DNA of 64,000 nt from DASULK01 sp036278255 (GTDB taxonomy: Bacteria > Actinomycetota > Actinomycetes > Mycobacteriales > Micromonosporaceae). This document shows, piece after piece, positions 17,882-27,383 of the stretch (within the stretch, counting starts at the first letter, position 1; the number at the start of each line of letters is the position of its first letter). The translations under genes were made by a program, and so were the position numbers. The stretch lies in NCBI GenBank assembly GCA_036278255.1, contig DASULK010000080.1, forward strand, positions 1 through 64,000, given 5' to 3'. Below the pieces are notes generated by a model that saw only the letters and a list, made by a program, of their open reading frames with translations, ran no database searches and was not told the DNA's origin.

Positions 17882-18004
17882 CCGGCGCCGCCGGCCGTCC
17901 ACGACGGTTGTTCCCGGCCCGGCCTGCGGCTCCGGCAGCGGTGGTCGTGCCGAGCCCGCCGGGTCGGGGCAGCGGGCGGCCGGACGCCGGTTAGGGTGCG
18001 GGGT

Positions 18005-18685
18005 GTGCTCGTACTCGTGTTGGATTCCTCCACCCCGGCGGTGACGGCGGCGCTTGCGCAGGTCACCGCCGACGGTGTCGCGGTGCGGGCCGAGCGCCGC
18101 ACCGTGGATGCGCGGGCACACGGTGAACTCCTCGCCCCTCAGATCGCGGCGGTGCTCGCCGAAGCCGACCTGCGGCCCCGGGACCTGGCCGCGGTCGTGG
18201 CCGGGCTCGGTCCCGGGCCCTTCACCGGTCTGCGGGTCGGCCTGGTCACCGCCGCCAGCATGAGCCAGGTCCTCGGTATCCCGGCCTACGGAGTCTGCTC
18301 GCTCGACGCACTCGGGCACGCCGCCGCCGGTCCCGACGAGCGGGTACTGGCCGCCAGCGACGCCCGCCGGCGGGAGATCTACTGGGCGGTGTACGACGGC
18401 GACCGGACGCGGTTGGTCGGACCGGCGGTGAACGCGCCGGCGGCGGTCGCCGCGCAGGTGAAGGAGCTGAACGTTGACGTCGCGGTCGGGGAGGGGGCGC
18501 AGCGCTACGCCGACCTGCTCGGGCTGCCGGTGCGGTCCGAACCGCGCTACCCGTCAACGCATCACCTGGCCGGGCTGGCCGCCGACCGGATCCGAGCCCA
18601 GGCCCCGTCCGAGCGGCTGACGCCGCTCTATCTGCGCCGGCCGGATGCGGTCGCAACCACCGCACGCAAGCCCGTGCTGCCATGA
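18005..18685 (+). CDS. tsaB: tRNA t6A synthesis protein TsaB
   Basis: A 226-residue ASKHA-fold protein, the inactive paralogue partner of TsaD. I prefer the GTG at 18005 because it gives MLVLVLDSSTPAVTAAL, the usual family N-terminus; a GTG at 17996 adds three residues. Signatures GLGPGPFTGLRVGL and SDARRREIYWA are visible. The stop overlaps rimI (ATGA). The 120 bases upstream are very GC-rich, with no clear terminator. Confidence 0.93.
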   Translation: MLVLVLDSSTPAVTAALAQVTADGVAVRAERRTVDARAHGELLAPQIAAVLAEADLRPRDLAAVVAGLGPGPFTGLRVGLVTAASMSQVLGIPAYGVCSLDALGHAAAGPDERVLAASDARRREIYWAVYDGDRTRLVGPAVNAPAAVAAQVKELNVDVAVGEGAQRYADLLGLPVRSEPRYPSTHHLAGLAADRIRAQAPSERLTPLYLRRPDAVATTARKPVLP

Positions 18686-19137
18686 GGCTGGAACGGTTCC
18701 GCTGGTGGCACATCGATGACGCGCTGCGCATCGAGGAGGAGCTCTTCGGTGTCGAGCGGTGGACGGCGGCGATGTTCTGGAACGAGCTGGCCAACGGGCA
18801 CTGCTACCTGGCGGCGCTCGATGAGACGGACGTACTGGTCGGCTACGCCGGCCTCGCCGTACTGCGGGACGAGGCCTGGGTGCAGAACATCGCCGTACGG
18901 CGGGATCTCCAGCGGCACGGCATCGGGCGGGCTCTGTTGGAGGCGCTGCTCGCCGAGGCGACCCGGCGGGGCGTGCGCAAGGTGCTGCTGGAGGTCGCCG
19001 TCGACAATGCGTCGGCGCAGAAGCTGTACGGGATGTACGACTTCGAGCCGATCGGTGTGCGCCGCGGCTACTACCAACCGAGTAACACCGATGCGCTGGT
19101 GATGCAGCGCCTGATGGAGGTGGGACGTGAAGGCTGA
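18682..19137 (+). CDS. rimI: ribosomal-protein-alanine N-acetyltransferase family protein (RimI)
   Basis: A 151-residue GNAT acetyltransferase. It has the acetyl-CoA loop VRRDLQRHGIGRALLEALL (motif R/Q-x-x-G-x-G/A), then LLEVAVDNASAQKLYGMYDFEPIGVRRGYY, the typical RimI/RimI-like C-terminal half. E. coli RimI acetylates the N-terminus of S18, but actinobacterial RimI near tsaD accepts a wider range of N-termini. Overlaps tsaB by 4 bases and tsaD by 11 bases. Confidence 0.9.
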   Translation: MRLERFRWWHIDDALRIEEELFGVERWTAAMFWNELANGHCYLAALDETDVLVGYAGLAVLRDEAWVQNIAVRRDLQRHGIGRALLEALLAEATRRGVRKVLLEVAVDNASAQKLYGMYDFEPIGVRRGYYQPSNTDALVMQRLMEVGREG

Positions 19138-20176
19138 CGAACCGCTGATCCTCGGGATCGAGACCTCCTGCGATGAGACGGGGGTGGGGATCGTCCGTGG
19201 ACACACCCTGCTCGCTGATGCTCTCGCCTCCAGTGTGGACGAGCATGCCCGGTTCGGTGGTGTGGTGCCCGAGGTGGCGAGCCGCGCCCACCTCGAAGCG
19301 ATGGTGCCCACCCTGCAGCGGGCGCTCGACGAGGCCGGGGTCACCCTGGCCGACATCGACGCGATCGCGGTGACCGCCGGGCCGGGGCTGGCCGGCGCCC
19401 TGCTGGTGGGGGTGGCCGCGGCCAAGGGCTACGCACTGGCCGCGGAGAAGCCGATCTACGGCGTCAATCACCTCGCCGCCCACGTCGCCGTCGACACGCT
19501 GGAGCACGGCCCGCTGCCGGAGCCGGCCGTCGCCCTGCTGGTCTCCGGCGGCCACTCGTCGCTGCTACTCGTTGACGACCTGGCCACCGGGGTCACCCCG
19601 CTCGGGGCCACCATCGACGACGCGGCCGGTGAGGCGTTCGACAAGATCGCCCGGCTGCTCGGTCTGCCGTTCCCCGGCGGACCGCCGATTGACCGGGCGG
19701 CCCGGGAGGGGGACGCCGCGGCGATCAGCTTCCCGCGGGGCCTGACCGCCCCGAAGGATCTTGCCGACCATCGGTTCGACTTCTCCTTCTCCGGCCTGAA
19801 GACCGCCGTCGCCCGCTGGGTGGAGACGCGGCAGCGGGCCGGTGAGCCGGTACCGGTCGCCGACGTGGCCGCGTCGTTCCAGGAGGCGGTCTGCGACGTG
19901 CTGACCGCTAAGGCGATCGACGCCTGCCGTACCCATGGGGTGGAGACCCTGGTGATCGGCGGCGGGGTGGCCGCCAACTCACGGCTGCGCGCCATGGCCG
20001 AGCAGCGGGCCGCCCGGCACGGCATCACCGTGCGCATACCCCAACCGAGGCTCTGCACCGACAACGGTGCGATGGTCGCGGCGCTCGGCGCCCACCTGGT
20101 CGCCGCCGGGATTCCGCCGAGCCCGCTGGACCTGCCGGCAGACTCCGCGATGCCGCTCACCGTGGTGAGTGTGTAG
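19127..20176 (+). CDS. tsaD: tRNA N6-adenosine threonylcarbamoyltransferase TsaD
   Basis: A 349-residue ASKHA metalloprotein that transfers the threonylcarbamoyl group to tRNA A37. It begins LILGIETSCDETGVG, a signature of the family, and has the metal-binding HxxxH pair at H115 and H119 in NHLAAH, plus VSGGHSSLLLV and GGGVAANSRLR. GTG start inside rimI. Length typical. Confidence 0.96.
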   Translation: MKADEPLILGIETSCDETGVGIVRGHTLLADALASSVDEHARFGGVVPEVASRAHLEAMVPTLQRALDEAGVTLADIDAIAVTAGPGLAGALLVGVAAAKGYALAAEKPIYGVNHLAAHVAVDTLEHGPLPEPAVALLVSGGHSSLLLVDDLATGVTPLGATIDDAAGEAFDKIARLLGLPFPGGPPIDRAAREGDAAAISFPRGLTAPKDLADHRFDFSFSGLKTAVARWVETRQRAGEPVPVADVAASFQEAVCDVLTAKAIDACRTHGVETLVIGGGVAANSRLRAMAEQRAARHGITVRIPQPRLCTDNGAMVAALGAHLVAAGIPPSPLDLPADSAMPLTVVSV

Positions 20177-20442
20177 TGTCCGGCCCTGTGATTGTCCGTA
20201 TGTGGGAGGTACGGGCCGAGCCGGCCCGGTTCGCCGACCTGATCTCGTGGGTGTGTGACACGGCGCTGCCCGAGATCGAGCACAGTCCGTTACATATTTC
20301 CAGCGAGGTTTTCTCCTCGACCGACCACCGGGTGGTGGTCATCTCCAAGTGGCGCAGCAACCCGCTGTCGTTACCCGACCCGCCGCTGCGCCTGGTGGCC
20401 CGCCCCCCGCACTCCTGGGACTTCACCCACGTCGACCGCTGA
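20176..20442 (+). CDS. small ABM-like protein
   Basis: An 88-residue protein starting near VIVRMWEVRAEPARFADLISWV. Strand-helix-strand spacing and the ending RVVVISKWRSN resemble the antibiotic biosynthesis monooxygenase (ABM) ferredoxin-like fold, often a small quinone or haem-related enzyme, but no catalytic residues can be named. The first GTG shares one base with the tsaD stop; GTG 20188 or ATG 20200 are alternative starts. It probably belongs to the tsa operon. Confidence 0.65.
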   Translation: MSGPVIVRMWEVRAEPARFADLISWVCDTALPEIEHSPLHISSEVFSSTDHRVVVISKWRSNPLSLPDPPLRLVARPPHSWDFTHVDR

Positions 20443-20535
20443 CCCATCCATCCGGGGGCAGGCCGGCGGGCACCCGGGTTCGGAAGAGGGGGCCGCTAAT
20501 TCGATGGCGCACAGTGGTCTCGGTCCGTAGCGTCG

Positions 20536-22251
20536 GTGATTGCTATGCGGCCTCTCCCCGTGGACGATCCCGGCGTCCCCGACCATCGCTCGCCGACCCG
20601 CTTCCTGCTGTGGTTGGCCGCCCGGGTCTGGCCGACGTTGACCGTCGGCATCGGCCTCGGCGTGGTCTGGATGGTCAGCCAGGCGCTCACCCCCGCGGTG
20701 ATCGGTAAGGCCATCGACGCCGGGCTGCGAGCCCGCGACCTCAACGCTCTCACCACCTGGTCGCTGGTCCTGCTCGGACTCGCCCTGCTACAGGCCGCCG
20801 CCGGCATCGCCCGACACCGCATGGTGGTGTACAACTGGCTCGCCACGGCCTACCGCACGGTCCAGCTCACCGTCGATCAGGCCAACCGGCTCGGCGCTAC
20901 GCTGCCCAAACGATTGGCCAGCGGTGAAGTGGTCAGCATCGGCACCGCCGACATCAACCACCTCGGCAGCGCGATCGACATCACCGCCCGCGCCGCCGGC
21001 GCCGTCGTCGCCATCGTCACCGTGGCGGCGATCCTGCTCCACACCTCGGCGACCCTCGGACTGGTTGTCGTGCTCGGCGTACCGCTGCTGCTGGCCATCG
21101 TCGGTGGCCTGATCCGACCACTGCACCGGCGGAAACAGGCCTACCGCGACCAGGAGGCCACACTGACCACCCAGGCCGGCGACCTTGTCGCGGGCCTGCG
21201 GGTGCTGCGGGGAGTGGGTGGGGAGCCGGTCTTCGCCCACCGCTACCGGAACGAGTCGCAGTGGCTGCGGATCCGGGGGGTGCGCGTGGCCCGGGTCGAG
21301 TCCCTGCTCGCGGCCGCGGAGGTCCTGCTGCCCGGCATCTTCGTCGTCCTGGTCACCTGGCTCGGTGCCCGGTTCACGCTCCGGGGAGAGATCACCCCCG
21401 GCCAACTGGTCGCCTTCTACGGGTACGCCGCGTTCCTGGTGACGCCGCTGCGTACCCTCACCGAAGCCCTGCACAAGTTCACCCAGGCGCACGTCGCCGC
21501 CCGCCGGGTGGTCCGACTGCTCGGACTGCAGCCGGAGTTCACCGATCCGCCGCACCCGGTACGACTGCCTGATGAGCCGGGCGACCTGGTTGATGTGGCA
21601 TCCGGTCTGGTGGTGCGCCCCGGCCGGTGCACCGCGTTGGCAGCCGCGGTGCCCGAGGACACGGTCACCATCGCCGACCGGCTCGGCGGCTACACCGACG
21701 GGGAGGTCACCCTCTCCGGCGTACCGCTGCGCAAGCTGGCACTGGCGACGGTGCGGGAGCGGACCCTGGTGGCGGACAACGACGCGCGGCTCTTCGCCGG
21801 ACCGCTACGGGCGGAGCTCGACCCGCACGACCGGGCCAGCGACGCAGAGATCAGCGCCGCACTGGCTGTGGCCAGCGCCATCGACATCATCGACGCCCTG
21901 CCCGACGGGCTGGACACCATCGTGGCCGAACGGGGGCGGGAATTTTCCGGTGGCCAACAGCAGCGGCTGCGCCTCGCCCGCGCCCTGGTCGCCGACCCAC
22001 AGATCCTGGTGCTGGTAGAGCCGACCAGCGCCGTGGACGCGCACACCGAGGCACGGATCGCCGAACGGCTCATCGCGGCCCGCAGTGGACGGACAACGGT
22101 GGTGGCCACGACCAGCCCTCTGCTGCTCGACCATGCGGACACCGTCGCCTTCGTCGAGGACGGCAAGGTCATCGCTGAGGGCACCCACCGCGAACTGCTC
22201 GACACCGAGCCGCGGTATGCGGCGACCGTCACCCGAGGGGAGGGGGCGTGA
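20536..22251 (+). CDS. ABC exporter half-transporter with degenerate ATPase site
   Basis: A 571-residue type IV (MsbA-like) half-exporter: six transmembrane helices (about 20-310) then an NBD. The NBD is badly degraded: the Walker A place reads CTALAAAVPEDTVTIADRLGG with no GxxGxGKST, the Q-loop Gln is missing (TLVADNDARLF), Walker B reads VLVEPTSAVD (Asp to Val) and the H-loop His is lost (VVATTSPLLL). The signature FSGGQQQRLRLARAL is intact. This is the pattern of the non-catalytic half of a heterodimer, which lends its signature to the partner's ATP site. GTG 20536 or ATG 20545 may start it; no clear ribosome site, so the mRNA may be leaderless. Stop overlaps the next gene (GTGA). Confidence 0.88.
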   Translation: MIAMRPLPVDDPGVPDHRSPTRFLLWLAARVWPTLTVGIGLGVVWMVSQALTPAVIGKAIDAGLRARDLNALTTWSLVLLGLALLQAAAGIARHRMVVYNWLATAYRTVQLTVDQANRLGATLPKRLASGEVVSIGTADINHLGSAIDITARAAGAVVAIVTVAAILLHTSATLGLVVVLGVPLLLAIVGGLIRPLHRRKQAYRDQEATLTTQAGDLVAGLRVLRGVGGEPVFAHRYRNESQWLRIRGVRVARVESLLAAAEVLLPGIFVVLVTWLGARFTLRGEITPGQLVAFYGYAAFLVTPLRTLTEALHKFTQAHVAARRVVRLLGLQPEFTDPPHPVRLPDEPGDLVDVASGLVVRPGRCTALAAAVPEDTVTIADRLGGYTDGEVTLSGVPLRKLALATVRERTLVADNDARLFAGPLRAELDPHDRASDAEISAALAVASAIDIIDALPDGLDTIVAERGREFSGGQQQRLRLARALVADPQILVLVEPTSAVDAHTEARIAERLIAARSGRTTVVATTSPLLLDHADTVAFVEDGKVIAEGTHRELLDTEPRYAATVTRGEGA

Positions 22252-24005
22252 GCGGCGCGCTGCCGGTGGCGGACGCCCGGGAGGTGCGCCGCTACGCCCG
22301 GACCCTGATGCGCCGCCACCCGCGGGCGCTCGCGGTGACGCTCGGGTTGCACGCGTTCGCCGCGGTCGCCGGCCTGGCCGCGCCGCGGCTGCTCGGTAGC
22401 CTGGTCGAGGCGATCTCCGAGGGCACCACGGCGGTGACCGTCGATCAGATCGTGTTAGCCATCGCCGGGTTCGTGGTCGTCCAGGCGGTGCTGGTCCGCT
22501 TCGCGCAGTTCACCTCCGCCCGGTTGGGTGAGCGGGTCCTCGCCGAACTGCGGGAAGAGTTCATCGACCGGATCCTCGCCCTCCCGCTCTCCACCGTAGA
22601 GCGCGCCGGCGCCGGCGACCTGCTGACCCGCGCCTCGCGGGATGTTTCCGCGCTCTCGCGCACGGTCCGTTTCGCCGTCCCGGAGACCCTCATCGGGATG
22701 GTCACCGCCGGCTTCGTCGTCGGCGCGATCATCCTGGTCGGGCCGTTGCTGGCACTGCCCTGCCTGATCGCGGTGCCGGTGCTGTGGGTCGGGACGCGAT
22801 GGTATCTGCGCCGAGCCCCCGCCGGCTACCTGCGCGAAAACGCCGCCTACTCCGGCATCACCGACGGGGTCAGCGAGACGGTCGACGGTTGCCGCACCAC
22901 CGAGGCGCTGGGCCAGCAGGCCCGCCGCCGAGCCCGCACCGACGCGGACATCCGCGAGTCGTACGCCGCCGAACGGTACACGCTCTTCCTCCGTACCGTC
23001 TGGTTCCCCGTGGTGGAGATCGGCTACGTCATACCGGTCGTCGCGACGCTGCTCCTCGGCGGGTGGTTCTACATCGAAGGCTGGGTGACCCTCGGCCAGG
23101 TCACCGCCGCCGTCCTCTATGTCCAGCAGCTCATCGACCCGCTTGACCGGTTGCTCTCCTGGCTCGACGAACTCCAGGTCGGTGGGGCGTCGCTGGCCCG
23201 GCTGCTCGGCGTCGCGCAGGCGCCCGGGGACCGGTCGCTGCCGCCGGCCCGTCCCTACGGGGAGAATCCGCCGGCCGCGCGGGACGTGCGCTTCTCCTAC
23301 TTCGAGGGGCGGGACGTCCTGCACGGCGTCTCCCTGGTCCTGAAACCGGGGGAGCGATTGGCCATGGTCGGGCCCTCCGGCGCCGGCAAGTCCACCCTGG
23401 GGCGCCTGCTGGCCGGCATCCACCGGCCTCGTGCCGGGGAGGTCACCGTCGGCTGCGCGCCCCTGGTGGACCTGCCCCTCGACGAGCTGCGGCGACAGGT
23501 CGCCCTGGTCACCCAGGAGCACCACGTCTTCATCGGTACGCTCCGCGACAACATGGCGATGGTTCGCCCCGACGCCTCTGACGATGAGGTGCGCTCCGCG
23601 TTGGCGGCGGTGCACGCGCTCGACTGGGCCGAGCAGCTGCCGGCCGGATTGGAGACGGTGGTCGGGGCGGGCGGCCATCCCCTCTCCGCCGCCCAGGCCC
23701 AGCAGCTCGCGCTGGCCCGGCTGGTGCTCGCCGACCCGCACACCCTGGTGCTGGACGAGGCGACCTCGCTGATCGATCCGCGGGCTGCCCGGCACCTGGA
23801 GCGGTCGCTGGCCGGGGTGCTGGCCGGTCGTACGGTCGTGGCGATCGCCCACCGGCTCTTCTCCGCCCACGACGCCGACCGGGTCGCGGTGGTGGAGGAC
23901 GGGCGCATCACCGAGCTGGGCCCGCATGACGAACTGATCTCCGCCGACGGCTCGTACGCCGCGCTCTGGCGTTCCTGGCACGGCGACCACCCCTCCCCGA
24001 CCTGA
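22248..24005 (+). CDS. ABC exporter half-transporter, catalytic half
   Basis: A 585-residue partner of the preceding half-exporter: N-terminal transmembrane domain (about 20-330) and an NBD with an intact Walker A (GPSGAGKSTLG), Q-loop (VALVTQEHHVF), Walker B (TLVLDEATSLID) and H-loop (IAHRLFSAH). Its own signature motif is altered to LSAAQAQQLALARL (GG to AA). Together the two genes therefore retain one good composite ATP site (this Walker A plus the upstream protein's FSGGQ) and one dead site. GTG start coupled to the upstream stop. The substrate is unknown. Confidence 0.9.
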   Translation: MSGALPVADAREVRRYARTLMRRHPRALAVTLGLHAFAAVAGLAAPRLLGSLVEAISEGTTAVTVDQIVLAIAGFVVVQAVLVRFAQFTSARLGERVLAELREEFIDRILALPLSTVERAGAGDLLTRASRDVSALSRTVRFAVPETLIGMVTAGFVVGAIILVGPLLALPCLIAVPVLWVGTRWYLRRAPAGYLRENAAYSGITDGVSETVDGCRTTEALGQQARRRARTDADIRESYAAERYTLFLRTVWFPVVEIGYVIPVVATLLLGGWFYIEGWVTLGQVTAAVLYVQQLIDPLDRLLSWLDELQVGGASLARLLGVAQAPGDRSLPPARPYGENPPAARDVRFSYFEGRDVLHGVSLVLKPGERLAMVGPSGAGKSTLGRLLAGIHRPRAGEVTVGCAPLVDLPLDELRRQVALVTQEHHVFIGTLRDNMAMVRPDASDDEVRSALAAVHALDWAEQLPAGLETVVGAGGHPLSAAQAQQLALARLVLADPHTLVLDEATSLIDPRAARHLERSLAGVLAGRTVVAIAHRLFSAHDADRVAVVEDGRITELGPHDELISADGSYAALWRSWHGDHPSPT

Positions 24006-24063
24006 TCCCCCTTCCCCGTTGATCAGGGACTTGGTGGGCGTGTTGGGCGATCGGTCGGACGGA

Positions 24064-25260
24064 TCAGGCTGCGGCCTCCAGCGGGTCGGCGAGGAGCCGC
24101 TCGAAGGCCAACTCGGCGGCGCCGATCAGCGCCGCGTCCTCGCCGAGTTTCGGCGTCCGCAACCGCAGCTGCTCCCGGCCGGCCAGCAGTGCGCTCGCAT
24201 TGAGCCGGCTGCGTACCTGGGCCGCGGCGGCCAGGTAGACGTCCCGCAACGTCCCCCCGAAGATCACCATCTCCGGATTGAGGATGTTTACCAGGTTCGC
24301 CACTCCGAATCCCAGCCAGTCGCCGACCTGGCGTACCGACGCCTGGGCGACCGCGTCGCCCCGGTCGGCGGCGTCGATGACGGCGCGTATCGCGGCCTGG
24401 CCCCAGCCGTGCTCCCGTCCCGCCCCTCGCAGCAGGGCGTACTCGCCGATCTCGGTCTCCCAGCAGCCGTACGAGCCGCAGCCGCAGGGCCGGCCACCCG
24501 GGCGGACGACCATGTGGCCCACCTCGCCGCCGTAGCCACCGTGCCCGGTCAGCCGTCGGCCTCCGGCGATGATTCCGGCGCCGATGCCGACATCGCCGTA
24601 GAGGTAGATGAGGTTGTCGCAGCCGACCGCCGCTCCCCGGGCATGCTCGGCGAAGGCCGAAACGTCGGCAACGTTCCCCACCGAGACCGGGGTTGCATCC
24701 CCCAGCTCCGCCTTGAGCGCCGCGCCGAGCGGCTCATCGACCCAGCCGGTGTTGGGGCTCAACCGGACCAGCCCGTCGTCGCGGCGGACCATGCCACAGA
24801 CCGCGATGCCCGCACCGACACAGACCGCCCCGAGCGGAACCGTGGAGTTCATCTCCTTGACGAACCCGGCCAGCAGCGGGACCGCCTCATCGGCTGCCAG
24901 GCCCCGCGGCCGCTCCATCTCCCGCCGATCGAGTACCTCACCCCCGAGACCTATCCGGGCAGCGCGGAGCCGGTCGACGTCGATGCTGAAGGCGTAGGTG
25001 TAGATGCGGTCCGATTCCGGCCGGACGACCAGTGAGGGGCGCCCGGCCCGGCCGGTCTCGCGTGGTGCCGCCTCGCTGACCAGGCCGCTGGCGGCCAGGT
25101 CAGCGGTGAGCGCCCCGATGGTGCTGCGGTTGAGCCCCAGCACACTGGTCAACTCGGCACGGGAGGTCGGCCCGTGGACGTGGATGTAACGCAGCAGGGC
25201 ACCGAGATTCTGCCGGCGGATCTCCTCCTGGCTCGGCCCTGCGCGCATCGGTACGGTCAT
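24064..25260 (-). CDS. ROK-family transcriptional repressor of the sugar operon
   Basis: A 398-residue ROK (XylR/NagC-type) regulator with an N-terminal winged helix-turn-helix (about 10-70: TSRAELTSVLGLNRSTIGALTADL), then a sugar-kinase-like ligand domain. The zinc signature is CGCGSYGCWE. ATG at 25260 (MTVPMRAGPSQEEIRRQNL) is preceded by GAAGG; an upstream frame to 25323 overlaps the permease gene. It lies 19 bases after the permease gene, so it is probably the last gene of the same operon and likely represses it until the sugar binds. Xylose is the natural guess from the neighbours. Confidence 0.9.
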   Translation of the reverse strand: MTVPMRAGPSQEEIRRQNLGALLRYIHVHGPTSRAELTSVLGLNRSTIGALTADLAASGLVSEAAPRETGRAGRPSLVVRPESDRIYTYAFSIDVDRLRAARIGLGGEVLDRREMERPRGLAADEAVPLLAGFVKEMNSTVPLGAVCVGAGIAVCGMVRRDDGLVRLSPNTGWVDEPLGAALKAELGDATPVSVGNVADVSAFAEHARGAAVGCDNLIYLYGDVGIGAGIIAGGRRLTGHGGYGGEVGHMVVRPGGRPCGCGSYGCWETEIGEYALLRGAGREHGWGQAAIRAVIDAADRGDAVAQASVRQVGDWLGFGVANLVNILNPEMVIFGGTLRDVYLAAAAQVRSRLNASALLAGREQLRLRTPKLGEDAALIGAAELAFERLLADPLEAAA

Positions 25261-25279
25261 TCCACCTTCCGCAGATCGG

Positions 25280-26533
25280 TCAACCGCCGCTTGCGGTTGC
25301 CCGGCGACGGGACAGGGCGTCAACCCCCGCAGCGAGTAGAAGCACCAGCCCGGTCAGAATGTATTTGACTCCCGAGCTGTAGCCCATCAGACCCATGCCG
25401 TTGTCGATGACCGCGACGACCGCGCCGCCGAGCACCGCGTCGAGGACCCGACCTTTACCGCCGAAGAGGCTGGTGCCACCGATGACCGCCGCGCCCACCG
25501 CGTAGAGCAGCACTTTACTGCCGCCGGTGTTGGCGTCCACCGAGGCGGCTCGGCTAGCGGCGATGATGCCCCCGATCGCCGCCATACCGGAGCAGATGGC
25601 GAAGGCCGAGATCCGGATGCGGTCGACGTTGATGCCGGCCCGCCGGGCTGCCTCCCGGTTGCCGCCGACCGCGTAGACGTGCCGGCCGTACGCGGTGCGC
25701 CGCAGCACGAAGGTCCCGGCGACCAGCAGGAGCGCGATGATCGGTACGACGACGGGCACTCCCTTCAGCGACACGAGCAGCGGATTGCGGCTGCGTTCGA
25801 GGTTGAGCAGGTATACGGCGGCGCTCAGCAGCAGCGTGAGCACGGCGATCCGGGCGAACACCACGGTGATCGGCTCCGTGGCCAGGCTGCGGGCGGTCCG
25901 TTTGCGATAGCGCATCAGTTGGACGGCGGCGTATCCCCCGGCCCCGCCCGCGACCATCAGCCAGCCGAGCAGCGGCGGCAGATTGCGGTTGGCGATGGCG
26001 AGCAGCGCCTCGTTGCGGATGGAGACGTTCGTGCCGCCCTCGATCAGCAGCAGCACGACTCCCTGGAAGGCGAGGAAGGCGGCGAGTGTGACGACGAAGG
26101 AGGGGATTCCGATCTTGGCTACGAGGAGGCCGAGAACGAGCCCGATCAGCACGCCGGTAGCGATGGCCGCCGCGACCGCGATGTACCAGGGGTATCCGAG
26201 CAGCGTCGCCAGGTTGGCCAGCACGGCGGCGCAGACCCCGCTGGCGAAGCCCGCCGACAGGTCGATCTCGCCGATCAGCAGCACGAAGACCAGCCCCATC
26301 GCGATCACCGTGACCGCGGCGCCCTGGGTGAAGAGGTTGGCGAAGTTCCCGGCGGAGAGGAAGACCGGGCGCATGATGGTGAAGGCCAGACAGAGAACGA
26401 CCAGTCCCAGCACGGCCGGCAGGGCACCCAGGTCGCCGCCGCGGAGCCGGCTCACATAGTTGCTGATGTGCTCGCGGACGGTGACCACGGCCACCGGCTT
26501 GGTCTGCTGGACCGCTGTGGTGGTGGTGCTCAT
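25280..26533 (-). CDS. xylH: sugar ABC transporter permease (XylH-like)
   Basis: A 417-residue BPD_transp_2 (RbsC/XylH) permease with about ten hydrophobic segments. It has the family core GEIDLSAGFASGVCAAVLANL, and RRTAYGRHVYAVGGNREAARRAGI, which is the coupling helix region that contacts the ATPase. Its ATG overlaps the ATPase stop by four bases. Substrate call is by similarity to XylH and by the operon, not proven. Confidence 0.88.
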   Translation of the reverse strand: MSTTTTAVQQTKPVAVVTVREHISNYVSRLRGGDLGALPAVLGLVVLCLAFTIMRPVFLSAGNFANLFTQGAAVTVIAMGLVFVLLIGEIDLSAGFASGVCAAVLANLATLLGYPWYIAVAAAIATGVLIGLVLGLLVAKIGIPSFVVTLAAFLAFQGVVLLLIEGGTNVSIRNEALLAIANRNLPPLLGWLMVAGGAGGYAAVQLMRYRKRTARSLATEPITVVFARIAVLTLLLSAAVYLLNLERSRNPLLVSLKGVPVVVPIIALLLVAGTFVLRRTAYGRHVYAVGGNREAARRAGINVDRIRISAFAICSGMAAIGGIIAASRAASVDANTGGSKVLLYAVGAAVIGGTSLFGGKGRVLDAVLGGAVVAVIDNGMGLMGYSSGVKYILTGLVLLLAAGVDALSRRRATASGG

Positions 26534-27336
26534 GGGTTGGCTCCCGATGCGACGTTGTCTGCGTACGGTGCTTCGTGGTCGGGCGCGGGCCCCCGGCCGT
26601 CGTTACGCCCCGTTGTGATCAGTTCCACCACCTGTGCGTGGGTGACCTCGGTGGTCTTCACCGCGGCGACCATCTGGCCGAGGTAGAGCGCGGCGATTCG
26701 GTCGGAGACGGCGAAGACGTCGTTCATGTTGTGGGAGATGAGGATGACGGCGAGCCCGTTGTCGGCGAGTCTGCGCACCAGTTCCAGCACCTGTGCGGTC
26801 TGGGCGACCCCGAGCGCCGCGGTCGGTTCGTCGAGAATGACGAGTCTGCTGTTCCAGAGCACGGCCTTAGCGATCGCCACGGTCTGGCGTTGCCCGCCGG
26901 AGAGGCTGGAGACGTGTTGGCGCAGCGATGCCACGGTGCGTACGGAGAGGCCATCGAGGGTCTCCGCCGCCATCTGCTCCATCGTGGGCTCGTCGAGCAC
27001 GATGCCGTTGCGTTTTTCCCGGCCGAGAAACATGTTCTGGACGATGTCGAGGTTGTCGCAGAGCGCGAGGTCCTGGTAGACGACCTCGATTCCGAGGGCG
27101 GCGGCGTCCCGTGGGTTGCCGATGGTCACCGGCCGGCCTTCGAAGTAGAGCTCTCCGCCATCGACGGGGTGAATGCCGCTGATGCATTTGACCAGGGTGG
27201 ACTTGCCGGCTCCGTTGTCGCCGACGAGCGCGGTCACTTCGCCGGGTGGTACGGAGAGGCTGACGTCACGCAGGACCTGGACGGGGCCGAAGTTCTTGTC
27301 GATCCCGCGCAGCTCCAACAGAGGGGTCGCAGGCAT
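26530..27336 (-). CDS. xylG: sugar ABC transporter ATPase (single-domain XylG-like)
   Basis: A 268-residue ATPase with Walker A GDNGAGKST, signature LSGGQRQTVAIAKAV, Walker B LVILDEPTAAL and H-loop LISHNM. E. coli XylG and RbsA have two fused ATPase domains (about 500 residues); this single-domain form is also found in Streptomyces xylose systems and presumably dimerises. GAGAACCC lies upstream. Coupled to xylH by a 4-base overlap. Confidence 0.88.
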   Translation of the reverse strand: MPATPLLELRGIDKNFGPVQVLRDVSLSVPPGEVTALVGDNGAGKSTLVKCISGIHPVDGGELYFEGRPVTIGNPRDAAALGIEVVYQDLALCDNLDIVQNMFLGREKRNGIVLDEPTMEQMAAETLDGLSVRTVASLRQHVSSLSGGQRQTVAIAKAVLWNSRLVILDEPTAALGVAQTAQVLELVRRLADNGLAVILISHNMNDVFAVSDRIAALYLGQMVAAVKTTEVTHAQVVELITTGRNDGRGPAPDHEAPYADNVASGANP

Positions 27337-27383
27337 GGGTTCTCCTTTACGCGGGTTTCCGGTGGAGCCTCGGCGCGGCCGAC

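Noticed and set aside
26530..27336. Truncated two-domain sugar ATPase
   Set aside because: Single-domain ATPases are normal in actinobacterial xylose-type operons and all motifs are intact.
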